Assembly (NCBI RefSeq): GCF_051020765.1
Contig: NC_134929.1
Span: 2,568,786-2,632,785 of the forward strand
Length of the DNA stretch: 64,000 bases
Origin: Lasioglossum baleicum
Taxonomy: Eukaryota > Arthropoda > Insecta > Hymenoptera > Halictidae
Reading direction: 5' to 3'
Each line of letters opens with the position of its first letter. Position 1 is the stretch's first letter. Positions 49,863 through 61,034 of the stretch are shown here, piece after piece. Both the position numbers and the translations under genes were made by a program. The notes under the pieces were generated by a model that was not told the origin of the DNA, did no database searches, and saw only the letters and a list, made by a program, of their open reading frames with translations.

Positions 49863-50184
49863 AAGATAACGTAAAATTAAATATACTTTATTTAAGATCT
49901 AACGATACTAAGCTAACCCAAACTAACTATATCGAAAAGAAAAGTCCACTCGGTACTAAGCTGTTCTACGCTGTGCAGTTCGATCTGCTCGCATTGACTT
50001 CCAGAGCCACTATGCCTATTTAGCCTTCGTCAAGGGCTCTCGTCGCCAGTCGTTCTTTTACTTCTCCCCCACGATCTATACCTGAGTAATAAACGTAACG
50101 GTTTTTTCCGCGAAGGTTTGGGACTGTTTGGGACTTGGGACCAGTGATGGTATATTCGTGGGCCGTGGGTCGTTCCCCTGAGTC
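49863..50184. other. Unassigned stretch
   Basis: Holds CTCCCCCACGATCTATACC, AATAAACG and a GTTTGGGACTGTTTGGGACTTGGGACC run. It has some look of a retroelement end (a polyadenylation-like word), but no repeat partner or terminus was found. Confidence 0.3.
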
Positions 50185-50510
50185 ACATTCAATTTAGTTT
50201 CTATCTCTTGCAATCGATGCAGACAATTTTTATTTTGCATAAAGATCCGCAGTCTAGGAAAACTACTACAAATACTACAATAAATAAAATCTATCATTTA
50301 ATTTTCCCGCCTCGAATGCGTACAAAATAAGTAAAAAGGAAGAGTTAGTGCGGCTATGTGCTGCCATCTTACAACGGCCCGATCGTTAATCTGGGCACGA
50401 TATCCCGGATTGTGGCAACGACATCATGTGCCAAGATTGTGTCCAGGGGAACACTACGAGCCCACACGCGCATTTGTGGCCTGGACACAATCAAGGATTT
50501 TGGCTGTCTG
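50185..50510 (-). mobile_element. CCCAGACA-element copy
   Basis: Minus-oriented copy of the element described at 47206-47605, from the CTGCGGATCTTTATGC block (rc at about 50238-50258) to GGCTGTCTGGG at about 50500-50510. Confidence 0.65.
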
Positions 50511-51190
50511 GGTAGTTTTACACAATTTACATTTACCTCGCTTGTGATTAGTTATTGCTAGACTACGGATCTTTATGCATTTACAAAAAAATTGAGTAGA
50601 TGAAATTCAAATTCGTTGAAAAATTGAAAATGTCAATACATGATTTCTGCTCTATTACAATCATTCAGGGAAGAAATAACATTCAATTTAATTTCTATTT
50701 CTTGCCATCGATGTATTGCTACACAAAATTTACACGGAGCAAGTGTCACAGAAGAAAAGTCACAGCATATCTTACTGACGACACGATGACCTAAAACAAT
50801 TTTCCAAGAGAATTACTGTACATAATTATTATATTATGTATATAAATATAGTTGGATATAACAATATAATTATTTTAAAATATATTACAAATACACAGGA
50901 CTCGTTCCAAAACCAAAAATTAGTAAAATGGTAAGTAATACGTGAAACAAGAAAGCATTATTTACTTTTAATGTTGTATAAATAACATTAAATCACTTAA
51001 GGATTTCTAAAATAAATTAGATAATACACCTTGTGTACTTACAAGTTTTTCAATAATGACAGGTAGCGTCAAAAATCATTTCTGCAACACATAAAATATA
51101 TCCAAATTTGAAAATTTAATATTTGTTTTGCTCATACTTTTTTTAGGGAGTTATCCGTATATATCTTTTATAATTTATAATATTATAATT
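50511..51190. other. AT-rich stretch with one partial repeat
   Basis: CTAGACTACGGATCTTTATG at 50559 and a diverged CTTGCCATCGATGTATTGC near 50700 may be the two ends of a small relative of the CTGCGGATC family. The remainder (50790-51190) is AT-rich with nothing recognised. Confidence 0.3.
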
Positions 51191-51194
51191 TATA

Positions 51195-51335
51195 ACATCT
51201 TACACAATAACCGGTAAAACTAACATCACTGAAAAATTCTGATACTATAGACTATAGACATATTATGCATATATAGAAAATATAACTAGGAAATATAACC
51301 ATAAACTAATCACCCAGCACAACTCACGATGGTAA
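51195..51335 (-). repeat. Relative of the array spacer
   Basis: The reverse complement matches 4371-4470 of the spacer between the inverted arrays (GTTTACCATCGTGAGTTGTG at one side, GAATTTTTCAGTGATGTTAG at the other). This copy has extra bases in the middle (around CTATAGACTATAGAC). Confidence 0.8.
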
Positions 51336-51389
51336 ACAACAGCTGAATTCTCGTTCTGTGCGCAATCCATTTTGTGTCCAATTCTACAT

Positions 51390-51520
51390 GTGCGCAATTC
51401 GTATTCTGTGGTGTGCAATCCCGTTGTGCGCCAAACAGCCGTGTGCGCCAAAGAGCTGTATCCAATTGAGCGTGCGCCAAAGAGCTGTGCGCCATCGTCT
51501 TGTGCGCCATCGAAGGCCTC
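51390..51520. repeat. Degenerate short tandem repeat GTGCGCCAAAGAGCT
   Basis: GTGCGC-initiated words recur every 15-25 bases (GTGCGCCAAACAGCC, GTGCGCCAAAGAGCTGTAT, GTGCGCCAAAGAGCTGTGC, GTGCGCCATCG). Frames through it are low complexity. Confidence 0.5.
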
Positions 51521-51572
51521 TCATTGGCGTTTAGGAGGTTTATTGTCAATATTTCGTCAATGTCACTAGAAA

Positions 51573-51914
51573 ATGATGCGATATGGTGCAAAATTTTTCG
51601 CCCATGTGCAGGCGTATCTATATTTGTCTATATTACGATGATGAGGTAGCAGAACCCTGAGGTAATTATATTGGCAGGAATGTACCGAAACGATCTGTTC
51701 CGGACAGAAAGACTCCAGGACATGTCCTACGAGTTACAAAACATACAGAAATACACATTTTATACATTCATTTTGCAAAATCAAATCATACTACTTTTTT
51801 AAAATTCTGTGGGGTGCTCAAGGTACCCCATTTAATCTAATTTACTAAATATATATAAAGAAAAAAAAAACGCTGCGCATACGCGAGAAATCTTGCACCA
51901 TATCGCATCATGTA
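51573..51914. mobile_element. Candidate MITE with 19-bp inverted ends
   Basis: ATGATGCGATATGGTGCAA near 51575 and TTGCACCATATCGCATCAT near 51893 are exact complements ~300 bp apart. The interior is unrelated sequence without a coding frame. A clear target duplication was not found. Confidence 0.45.
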
Positions 51915-52895
51915 CAGACAAAATGGCTAGCGCACTGATTATTATTATTTCAATTTTGTGCCTAATTAGCTCTAATAAATAATTAAACGACGCTTCATCC
52001 ATGCGGAGGAAGTTTCTGTAATCGTTTGGCTCTGTAACTCTGATAAAATTTAATAAATTTTCATGAGTATAAAGTGATCGTAGTTTATACCACTCTTTAG
52101 ACCAGCGTCTACTCCTTTTTTTTTATTTTTTTATTCCACAGACTGCCAAAGTTAAAAGTAACGCCACGTCTGTATTGTTAACCATTTTAAAAAGTTAACT
52201 TCTAATTTGAAAATCGCCACGTCACGTCGTAACAAATTCGTCACAATGCGCAGTCGCCGCATTGATAGCTAGATTGACGAGATTATATTGAAACGTATTG
52301 ACGGGAGCTTCAATATTACATATTGTCAATCTACATTGACAATATTATTGAACGTGTAGGGGCCGCTTTACTCGATGCCCGTCGGGCTTGCGCATATTGC
52401 TGGTCATCAGAGAAAGGGTACTGTATTCCCCTCGCGAGTTTCAAGGTCGTACTCGTCTGGCCACTCTGATTCTACAGCATTCTACAGGATGTTCAAGGTA
52501 GCCCACTTTATCGAGAAGTTTACTTTATCTTTTATCTAGAATTCTAATAAATCTTGCACAATATCTCACCACTGATCGTGTCACTTGAATAATTTGTTTA
52601 GGGATATTGGCGCTGCTGCACCATCCCCACCTTAGACACTTGCCTAGAGAATATGATCCGACGAGGTTGGTAGCGCCGATTTCGGCAAGGCAGGCGGGAG
52701 AAATCGCCATCGTGTCTCTCTGTTGTTGTCTGATCCAGTCTGATCATCGATCGTGATTGATCGTGATAGACGTGTCTCAATAGTGTTCTCAATTCGATAT
52801 TAAAGTTAGTTTTACATCTTCGTGGTGGTTAACTGCAGAGTAGGCTGCATAATAATTCTGTTTTAACTCGCGGGACTCTTTAACCTACAAGTTAC
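51915..52895. other. Mixed stretch: transposon-end fragment, otherwise unassigned
   Basis: Around 52375-52500 a fragment resembles the GC-rich end family of 27985-28200 (GCTTGCGCATATTGCTGGTC, ATCAGAGAAAGGGTAC). Around 52255-52350 words such as TTGACAATATT recur in both orientations. The segment 52600-52895 has a more mixed base composition and lacks repeat partners, so it could be host sequence upstream of the candidate exon. Confidence 0.35.
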
Positions 52896-53118
52896 ATGGA
52901 GACTAATCCAGAGGAAGAGGATTCTATCCTGGACGTCTCCAGAGGACGAGCTCGCTGGTGTACCGCTGATTGCGTGAAGCCATCGACCTCGCGTTTTTAC
53001 CAAGTTCCTGTATCAAGTGGCCACCACGTGCGTGAGAAGCCACCGACCACCGGCGCCTTGACGTATATCAGCGTGTTGCCGGTTTTGCGCTCGTTCCAGC
53101 TATGCATGCGCCAACAGG
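52896..53118 (+). CDS. Candidate first coding exon, function unknown
   Basis: An ATG-initiated frame of 74 codons starts METNPEEEDSILDVSRGRAR and runs directly into CAACAG|GTATGATT at 53119, a good splice-donor context. The region has no repeat partner in the window and is less AT-rich than its surroundings. No known domain or signal peptide is visible. No acceptor or second exon could be picked before the pseudogene on the other strand at 53394. A chance open frame is quite possible. This is the only place where I see a hint of a host-type exon. Confidence 0.2.
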
Positions 53119-53393
53119 TATGATTCTGTCTATACAAAAATTCGCGTCATTATTGTAAATGTTCATGATATCCGTGCGGTATGTACCTCGTTGCGAAAAT
53201 ATCGATTGCGAAAATATCGACGAAGCCACATCGTGTTTTGGTTGATTCAACCGTAATCGTGACCTTCGCGAGGAAGTGTTTCTGCCGTGACTTTCGGTAC
53301 GTAAACAAGTGAAAACATCTTTTTCGAAATTTGAATAACTTTATTTTGTAGTAAACTAAGTACAAAAATTTGTGTTTTTACATATAAAAAAAA

Positions 53394-54550
53394 TTAATCT
53401 TCATCAGATTCATCTGATAAATCTTCATCTTCTTCGCTACTAACATCACTCTCATCTTCATCTCCTTCATTTTCCTCATTCGTGATATCTGACTCTGTAA
53501 TAACATGAAAAAATTAAATAAATTGCCGATTGAACAATTAATAAATAACAATAGTATTAATAGGGTACCTTGTAAGTCAAAAGATAATTCTTCAAAAGAT
53601 GGACTTTGGGGACCATCAAATCAATAATATTCATATTTGCCATCAATTATTGTCCATCCATAATTTTCTGGCAATTTTTCCATGGGGCACCGCATGTGTG
53701 CATTACACCATACATTACAGATGAATACTGTTCTTTTAATTTGTTGCAACAATTCTTGTTTTGTTGGTGGCAAACTGGAAGGATCCTACCCTACGATTTT
53801 TTTTTAATTTCTTCATTTTCATTTTTTTATTTATACCCTTTTTCAAATAATTCATACCGTCCTTTGTTGATATCAGTTTTTGTTTTTAATGAGTATACTG
53901 TACATACATACTCTTCAATAATTCGAACTACCTCATTCGATGTTGTTAATGCTGTATGTTCACTTCGTAGGAGTTGAATAAAAGCCTCTTGACAATTTTT
54001 ATTTTTCTCTAAAATATTGAAAGGTCTCTTTTTTTCCTTTACGAAAGAAAGCAGCATTGTAATCATTCCTTGTACAAATATGGCATATGGCGAGTGACCA
54101 AGATAATTGATCTCCAAGCTTGGCATAAATTTCATTTATGTTTAAGTACATTTTTTTTTACTTGTGCTTAAATTAATTATTATTTGAACTTGATCTTTTA
54201 AATACTTAAAATTTGCCAACATTATTACTGGTATATCAGAATCTGTACAATGTATTTGCACACGATAGTTAGTATTAAATTGACAAACGTGGTACATAAT
54301 TTTGGTGTCAGCTGCTTCATGATAACAAGAGAGGTTATAGTCAATGACTCTTTTTATTTTATTTTCACTAGACACCTCATAAGTGTAACATTAATCATAA
54401 TTAAGTTTAATAGTCTTTCCTGTGATCAATGTAATAAATTCGTCCCTTGTCCAATCTTTAATTAAAAATTCTACAAATTTTTCTTTAAAGTTGTTACTTC
54501 TCAATAATTTGCAGAAATCTGCGGGACGATTATTGTCTTTACGTATACCT
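53394..54550 (-). pseudogene. Decayed gene of an uncharacterised, probably mobile, family
   Basis: Minus-strand pieces in shifting frames appear in family order: NNRPADFCKLL...FLIKDW (54450-54540), CYHEAADTKIMYHV, CTDSDIPVIML, FFRKGKKRPFNILEKNKN, EEYVCTVYS...GRYELFEKGY, LPPTKQELLQQIKR, ENYGWTIIDGKYEYY, and an acidic tail rich in Asp/Glu/Ser ending at 53394. I recognise this as a multi-copy invertebrate family of unknown function. The EADT and DSD motifs are reminiscent of PIN/XPG-like nuclease metal sites (inference). A TGA replaces an expected Trp near 53616. Further stops and frame changes lie near 53775-53830, 54060, 54130 and 54380. The 5' part is missing where the palindromic array begins. 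Confidence 0.7.
53495..53568 (-). other. Short GT-AG intron in the pseudogene
   Basis: On the minus strand, ...GACTTACAAG|GTACCCTATT and TGTTATTACAG|AGTCAG bound a 74-bp AT-rich segment. Splicing joins FDLQ to ESDITNEENEGDEDE in a single phase and connects to the acidic tail. The size is typical for insect introns. Its presence means this copy is not a retroposed cDNA. Confidence 0.65.
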
Positions 54551-57504
54551 AGAATCTTACTAGAAAAAGGGGTCGAAAAATGGGTTTCGTACTGAACGTT
54601 GTTTGACCTTATTAGAACAAATTGTGGGCTGTGTGAGGGCTCATTCGAAAGAGGAAGGTTAGGCGCAGCGCGCTTTTCTCACGAGGTTAACGAGATTATG
54701 TTAATAACTAATAATATTAGTGTCCAAAGTAGAGAAAAAATCTAGGAAAATAACCAGCAGATTTCAATGCACTTTTCTGTCTCCAAAAGACTTTTTGACT
54801 GCTATGATGACCAGGGCGCAGTGCGTTGAACCTTCCTCTTTAGAATGAGCCCTCACCCAGCCCAAACTTTGCTCAAATAAGGACAAAAACCGACAGCGAG
54901 CAGACCCATGTTTCGGACCCAAAATCTAGTAAGATCCTAGTAAATAGCAAATATCTAGCAAATAACCAGAATCTTACCAGATTTTCGATCGAAAAAGTGG
55001 GTCTGCGCGCTGTCGGTTTTTGTCCTTATTTGAGCAAAGTTTGGGCTGTGTGAGGGCTCATTCTAAAGAGGAAGGTTCAACGCGCTGCGCCCTGGTCATC
55101 TCATAAGTCATAAAGTCTTTTGGAGACAGAAAAATGCATTGAAATGTGCTGGTTTTTTTCCTAGATTTTTTCTCTACTTTGGGCCCTCATATTATTAGTT
55201 ATAAACATAATCTCGTTAACCTCGTAACCAGGGCGCAGTGCGTCTAACCTTCCTCTTTAGAATAAGCCCTCACTCAGCCCAAAATTTTCTGAAATAGGGA
55301 CGAAAACCGACAGCGCGCAAACCCATGTTTCGAGCCATTTTTCTAGTAAGATTCTAGGTATTTTCTAGTTACAAATCGAGCCTATACTACCCCCTAGAGC
55401 CTATACTAATAGAATATTACTAGAAAAAGGGGTCGAAAATTGGGTTTCGTACTGAACGTTGTTTGACCTTATTAGAACAAATTGTGGGCTGTGTGAGGGC
55501 TCATTCGAAAGAGGAAGGTTAGACGCAGCGCGCTTTTCTCACGAGGTTAACGAGATTATGTTTATATCTAATAATATGATGGCCCAAAGTAGAGAAAAAA
55601 TCTAGGAAAAAATCCCGCAGATTTCAATGCATTTTCTGTCTCTAAAAGACTTTTTTGACATATGAGATGAGAAAAGCGCGCTGCGTTGAACCATCCTCTT
55701 TAGAATGAGCCCTCACCCAGCACAAAATATGCTCGTATAAGGTCAAACAATGTTTAGTTCCGAACCCATTTTTTCGACCCAAAATCTAGTAAGATTCTAG
55801 TTATTTGCTAGATATTTGCTATTTACTAGAATCGTACTAGATTTTGGGTCGAAAAAATGGGTTCGGAACTAAACGTTGTTTGACCTTATACGAGCATATT
55901 TTGAGCTGGGTGAGGGCTCATTCTAAAGAGGATGGTTCAACGCAGCGCGCTTTTCTCATCTCATATGTCAAAAAAGTCTTTTAGAGGCAGAAAAATGGAT
56001 TGAAATCTGCTGGTTTTTTTCCTAGATTTTTACTCTACTTTGGACACTAATATTATTAGATATAAACATATTCTCGTTAACGTCATGACCAGAGCCCCCT
56101 GCGGTGAACCTTCCTCTTTCGAATGAGCCCTCACACAGCCCACAATTTGTTCTAATAGGGTCAATCAACGTCTGGGCGCAGATCCATGTTTCGACCCATT
56201 TTTCTAGTAGGATTCTAGTAAATAGCAAATATCTAGCAAATAACTAGAATCTTACTAGAAAAATGGGTCGAAACATGGATCTGCACCCAGACGTTGATTG
56301 ACCCTATTAGAACAAATTGTGGGCTGTGTGAGGGCTCATTCGAAAGAGGAAGGTTCAACGCAGCGCGCTTTTCTCATCTCATAAGTCAAAAAAGTCTATT
56401 AGAGACAGAAAATGCATTGAAATCTGCGGGATTTTTTCCTAGATTTTTTCTCTACTTTGGGCCATCATATTATTAGATATAAACATAATCTCGTTAACCT
56501 CGTGAGAAAAGCGCGCTGCGTCTAACCTTCCTCTTTCGAATGAGCCCTCACACAGCCCACAATTTGATCTAATAAGGTCAAACAACGTTCAGTACGAAAC
56601 CCATTTTTCGACCCCTTTTTCTAGTAATATTCTAGGTATTTTCTAGTTACAAATCTAGCCTATACTACCCCCTTAAGGGGGTTAACTAGAAAATACCTAG
56701 AATCTTACTAGAAAAATGGCTCGAAACGTGGGTTTGCGCGAATCGGTTGTTTGTCCTTATTTGAGCTAATTGCGGGCTGGGTGAGGGCTCATTCGAAAGT
56801 GGAAGGTTCATCACACACGGGTCTGGTCACGATTTTAACGAGATTATGTTTATATCTAATAATATGAGTGTCCAAAGTAGAGTAAAAATCTAGGAAAAAA
56901 ACCAGCAGATTTCAATGCATTTTTCTGTCTCTAATAGACTTTTTGACTTATATTATGACCAGACCCGTGTGTGATGAACCATCCTCTCTAGAATAAGCCC
57001 TCACCCAGCCCAAAATCTGCTCAAATATGGACAAACAACCGATTCGCGCAGACCCACCCTTTCTGTCGAAAATCTAGTAAGATTCTAGTTATTTGCTAGA
57101 TATTTGCTATTTACTAGAATCTTACTAGATTTTCGATCGAAAAAGTGGGTCTGCGCGAATCGGTTGTTTGTCCTTATTTGAGCAGATTTTGGGCTGGGTG
57201 AGGGCTTATTCTAGAGAGGATGGTTCATCACACACGGGTCTGGTCATAATATAAGTCAAAAAGTCTATTAGAGACAGAAAAATGCATTGAGATCTGCTGG
57301 TTTTTTCCCTAGATTTTTACTCTACTTTGGACACTCATATTATTAGATATAAACATAATCTCTTTAAAATCATGACCAGACCCGTGTGTGATGAACCTTC
57401 CTCTTTCGAATGAGCCCTCACCCAGCCCACAATTAGCTCAAATAAGGACAAACAACCGATTCGCGCAAACCCATGTTTCGAGCCATTTTTGTAGTAAGAT
57501 TCTA
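54550..57504. mobile_element. Array of seven alternating ~430-bp units (nested foldback elements)
   Basis: Seven units are bounded by hinges containing CTAGTAAGATTCTAG or its complement, near 54551, 54955, 55390, 55810, 56230, 56670, 57095 and 57495. Each unit has outer arms ending GAGGGCTCATTC / GAATGAGCCCTC. Its asymmetric core (AACGAGATTATGTT...GTAGAG...CAGATTTCAATGCA) gives orientations + - + - - + -. Two hinge types alternate: TAGTTATTTGCTAGATATTTGC, and CTAGGTATTTTCTAG with CCTATACTACCCC. The whole block begins and ends with inverted copies of the hinge. Open frames here are shadows of the repeat. Confidence 0.88.
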
Positions 57505-57857
57505 CACGTTGCGCTTGCGCAATGGGGATCAAGTGGGGCGAATGACGACGCGTGGCGCTTGCGCGATGGGGACGCAACAATGACAGATGACATATTACAA
57601 GTTTTAGGTTATTGCAGGTTATTGCCGCGTATCGAACCTATATTACCTACATAATGAAATGAATCATATGAATCGTTCTAGATATTATCAACATTCTTTA
57701 TTATAAATAAAATGAATTGTAACATGTGGGAGTTTCAGTTGTGAAATGAAGTATGCTTATTATGTATAATATGTATGTTGAAAAAAATGTTGAAATCTGT
57801 ACTACTGAGTTACATTCCAGTAAAATCATAAATGTCCTAAAAATAAATCATAATCTA
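57505..57857 (+). mobile_element. Dispersed transposon end related to the unit terminus
   Basis: CACGTTGCGCTTGCGCAATG and TGGGGACGCAACAATGACAG, then GGTTATTGCCGCGTATCG, ATTATAAATAAAAT and GTAACATGTGGGAGTTTCAG, match 11975-12175 of the unit. The match continues through GAGTTACATTCCAGTAAAATC into the same flank as found after 27685. The first ~60 bp are duplicated with changes (two GCGCTTGCGC words). No transposase is seen. Confidence 0.75.
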
Positions 57858-58071
57858 TTAGGTTGTCCCAAACGTTCCTTCCGGAATGTGATCCTTTAAT
57901 ATTGTTAAATAAATATTAGGTTGTCCCAAAAGTTGGTTTTCGATGCATGCACATAATGCAAATTCATATTCAGAAGTACTAAAATATTAACATAAAGATT
58001 ATCGTATTGTTTGTATTTATTTAGCGACATTAAAGAAACACATTCCGGAAGGAACTTTTGGGACAACCTAA
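57858..58071. mobile_element. Mariner-type MITE
   Basis: The 214-bp element has 33-bp terminal inverted repeats starting TTAGGTTGTCCCAAA, with one mismatch between ends (57858-57890 and 58039-58071). It is flanked by TA at 57856-57857 and 58072-58073, the target duplication of the Tc1/mariner superfamily. A second internal TTAGGTTGTCCCAAAAGTTG start at 57916 suggests a rearranged or nested relic. No transposase remains. Confidence 0.88.
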
Positions 58072-58149
58072 TATTTTAACACTTTTAAGGAATGGACGTA
58101 GCAAGTTTTGAAACTACCTTTTTCAATGCATATCTTAAAAAGTTTAGTA

Positions 58150-60155
58150 TTGGGAAGATGACACAAATTGTAGAACTAAAAATATTGTGTGATGTCACGT
58201 TAACCTTTTTCCGACGAGCGGTTTGACTCGCGGAAGCCGGTCAACTTCGGGCCTTGCAGGCGCTGAGACCAGGCCGCGTGCAAGCCGAGTACACGCGGTC
58301 CGCCCGAGACAAACGAGACTCGAGGGTTCGACGATTTCCTCACGACAAACGAAAGGTTCGGGCGCCAGGCACCGCAAGGATGCCACACGGAACGCGGAAC
58401 AAGGCTCGAGCTCGGAGAAGCCGAGGTCGAGAGTCGAATCTTCGAGATACGCGGATCGAAAACGACGTCGCGACTGGGCCAGATGGCTCGAACACGGGAT
58501 GACTAGGACAGCCCTCTCGGCAGGACGGATCTCACAGGGAATCGAGTAATTCGACTACGATATGGTCTCGAGCTATTTATTGTAGCAGTCGTTAAGTTAC
58601 AAAATCTGCGGTCACGTGACCGCGACCCGAGAGCCCGCGCTCTTCATACAAGATAGCGAGAAGATGGTCGTTCGCCGCGCGGTTGTCTTACCGATTTTGC
58701 TCGCACGATACCGCTGACAATTACCGTGATTTCGTTCGCAACGAACTTCGGAAACGCGAGGCGCAGATGACCGGCGAACTGCGAGACTGTCGCGATGACT
58801 TCCGCCCGTGATTCGCCCCGACGCGTACGCTAACATTTACGCGATCGAACGCCGACGAAAACCCTACGATGTTCGGCGAGAGACACAGGATTCGAGAAAC
58901 ACGAAGAGACCGAAAAGATTTACTCTCACGAAACGCGACTCCTCTTAGGACACTCTTTCGCACGTAATTTAGAGACGAAAACTCTCAAAATAATCTCGAA
59001 ATCTCAAAGCATTCCCGAAACGAACGCGAGCGAATTATCGAGGACGGAATGGGAAGCATTCGTCCTCTCGCGACGAAGGTCGAGCCGTCGCGCAACGAAA
59101 TACCGAATGGATCACAAGTGCGGCTTACCGTTTCTCGTTTTCGATGCCCTTCTTCGGAACTGCTCTCGATAGAGCGTGAGGCACGGCCGGAGCGTAGGTG
59201 GACTTCATCCTAGACACCACGAAAACCTCCAACGGGCACTTCTCGGTTTCCCGACGCTAAGTTACAATTAGTTCGCAACGCGAGTGCAGAACGCACGACA
59301 TGCGATAACGAGAGCCAGCGCGACAGTGATCCATCGATTTTCGGCAATCTAGCGGATCGAACTCGGTTCCCCCCACTCGACCGCTTTTCCGAATTGCCTA
59401 TGGCGTGTTTCCACGGCGTAACTCTGCGGCACAGGAGCGTTCCCTCTTCGCGCCCTAGGGCCCCGGGCAATCACGAAATTGGTCAAGGAGCCTATCGCTC
59501 GACTTGACCAGCGGAGGGGCTTCCTCTTCTTGGCTACGAGGGCACCGACCCCGGGGTAGCTCTCCCTTGCCGGGGCGAGACGGCGTCAGGTCTTCCAGTG
59601 CGTCACCTTGGACGAGATGTTTAAGAGAGCTTCTGTCCTGGCGGCGCCTCCGGTTTGTTGGCCGAGTATCCTCGCACCAAGCTCTAATTTCTCGAAACGG
59701 CCATTCGCTTTTCCGTCGGGAGCTTCCTGGCCTTGGGGCGATTGTTCATTTCCCGTGACAATTCGGACGATCGGTGGTTCCTTCTGCGCGTTCCATATAC
59801 GGCCCTGAAACTTGCCGTTCTCGGCACGCGCGACAGATGTCATTAGGAGGTCCTCGATAATATCGGAATCTCTTAGAGGAGCGCTCTCGAATCCTGTATC
59901 GGTAACGTGTCCCGTTAGAGGGCGGTCCGGTCCCTTATCGCTCTCAAATATGCGCGGAATTAACGGAGAAGGGACGTCGCAAAGGTTGCAACGTCACAGT
60001 GAATATAATAAATATATTATACATAATACAGTGATATACAATAAAATTGTAGGACAATATAGCCTATCAGCTAGATATATACGCTACGGGAAAGGATGAC
60101 TGGCGTGGTCGTTCAAATAAGAACTATTCAGTTATTGCCAGTGAAGCTGTCCGCC
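58150..60155. mobile_element. 2-kb GC-rich insertion in the left hAT arm, possible LTR
   Basis: The right arm reads continuously from CTTAAAAAGTTGTAG to TTAGATTTATTAATG, so ~2.0 kb here are inserted. A GC-rich core starts TGTGATGTCACGTTAACC (58188) and ends AAAGGTTGCAACGTCACA (59998). The TG...CA ends and ~1.81-kb size would fit a solo LTR, but flanking target repeats do not match clearly. AT-rich flanks (58150-58187, 59999-60155) may be a second, older insertion. Open frames up to 108 codons have no recognised domain. Confidence 0.45.
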
Positions 60156-60486
60156 AAGAGTGAGATTTATTAATGAACTCTACGAACTGAACACTCAGAG
60201 CGTCACATAACACAATCAAATACAATACGATACAATAAAATATAATAAACAAATACACACACACATACCAAAATAAGCAAACAAATACTCAATATATATC
60301 ACTGTCATTGCCGCTATTCTCAGTTTCACCAGCGAGCAAGGTTCCAGGTGATTTTTTTGGTATTTCTTCTCTATTGTACATTTGGGCATTAAATAATTCT
60401 AACATCTGATCTGTTATTTGGAAACTGGAAGCATCAATTTGTTTTGATTGCAAATATAATTTAATACGTGTAAGATCGCGAAGCGT

Positions 60487-61034
60487 GTGTGTCCAGAAAT
60501 AGCTTTATATTTCGCTAAACAGTCAGAAGTTAAAATAGACATTCTTTTAAATAAATTTCCATCCAAAGTGATAGTTAAAAAAGCGTTACACCAGTGGTTC
60601 TTATTAGGCATAAAACCTACCGCACGAGAAAGAAATAAGTTGAAACGATTAGATGTTGTTGAATTTTGGAGCACCGTTAGGAATTTAAAGGATGAATCTG
60701 ATAATTTGTTGTACGATGAAATTGCAAAACTTGCGTTTATATGCTTGTCATTGCCGCATTCAAATGCACATGTGGAAAGATATTTTTCCATGATAATAGA
60801 CATAAAAGATAAAAAAAGAAACATGTTAGATACACACACGCTTCGCGATCTTACACGTATTAAATTATATTTGCAATCAAAACAAATTGATGCTTCCAGT
60901 TTCCAAATAACAGATCAGATGTTAGAATTATTTAATGCCCAAATGTACAATAGAGAAGAAATACCAAAAAAATCACCTGGAACCTTGCTCGCTGGTGAAA
61001 CTGAGAATAGCGCCAATGACAGTGATATATATTG
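60487..61034 (+). pseudogene. hAT transposase C-terminal fragment
   Basis: The frame opens in the palindrome's left arm. It encodes a hAT-type C-terminal dimerisation domain: EFWSTVRNLKDE..., LAFICLSLPHSNAHVERYFS (the family's conserved 'LP.SNA.VER.FS' block, about residues 81-100) and KDKKRNMLDTHTLRDL. A variable tail follows. The BED zinc finger and DDE catalytic parts are absent, so no active enzyme can be made. The native stop was a TGA at the point now split by the solo LTR: TAT-TG|TGTTACG extends the frame ~29 codons into LTR sequence, to 61122. An empty site (TATATTGAGTATTTG, inverted at about 60285-60300) shows the original stop. Confidence 0.88.

Noticed and set aside
60414..60839. 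141-codon minus-strand frame
   Set aside because: Antisense shadow of the hAT fragment, lengthened because the palindrome arm puts true coding sequence partly on this strand.
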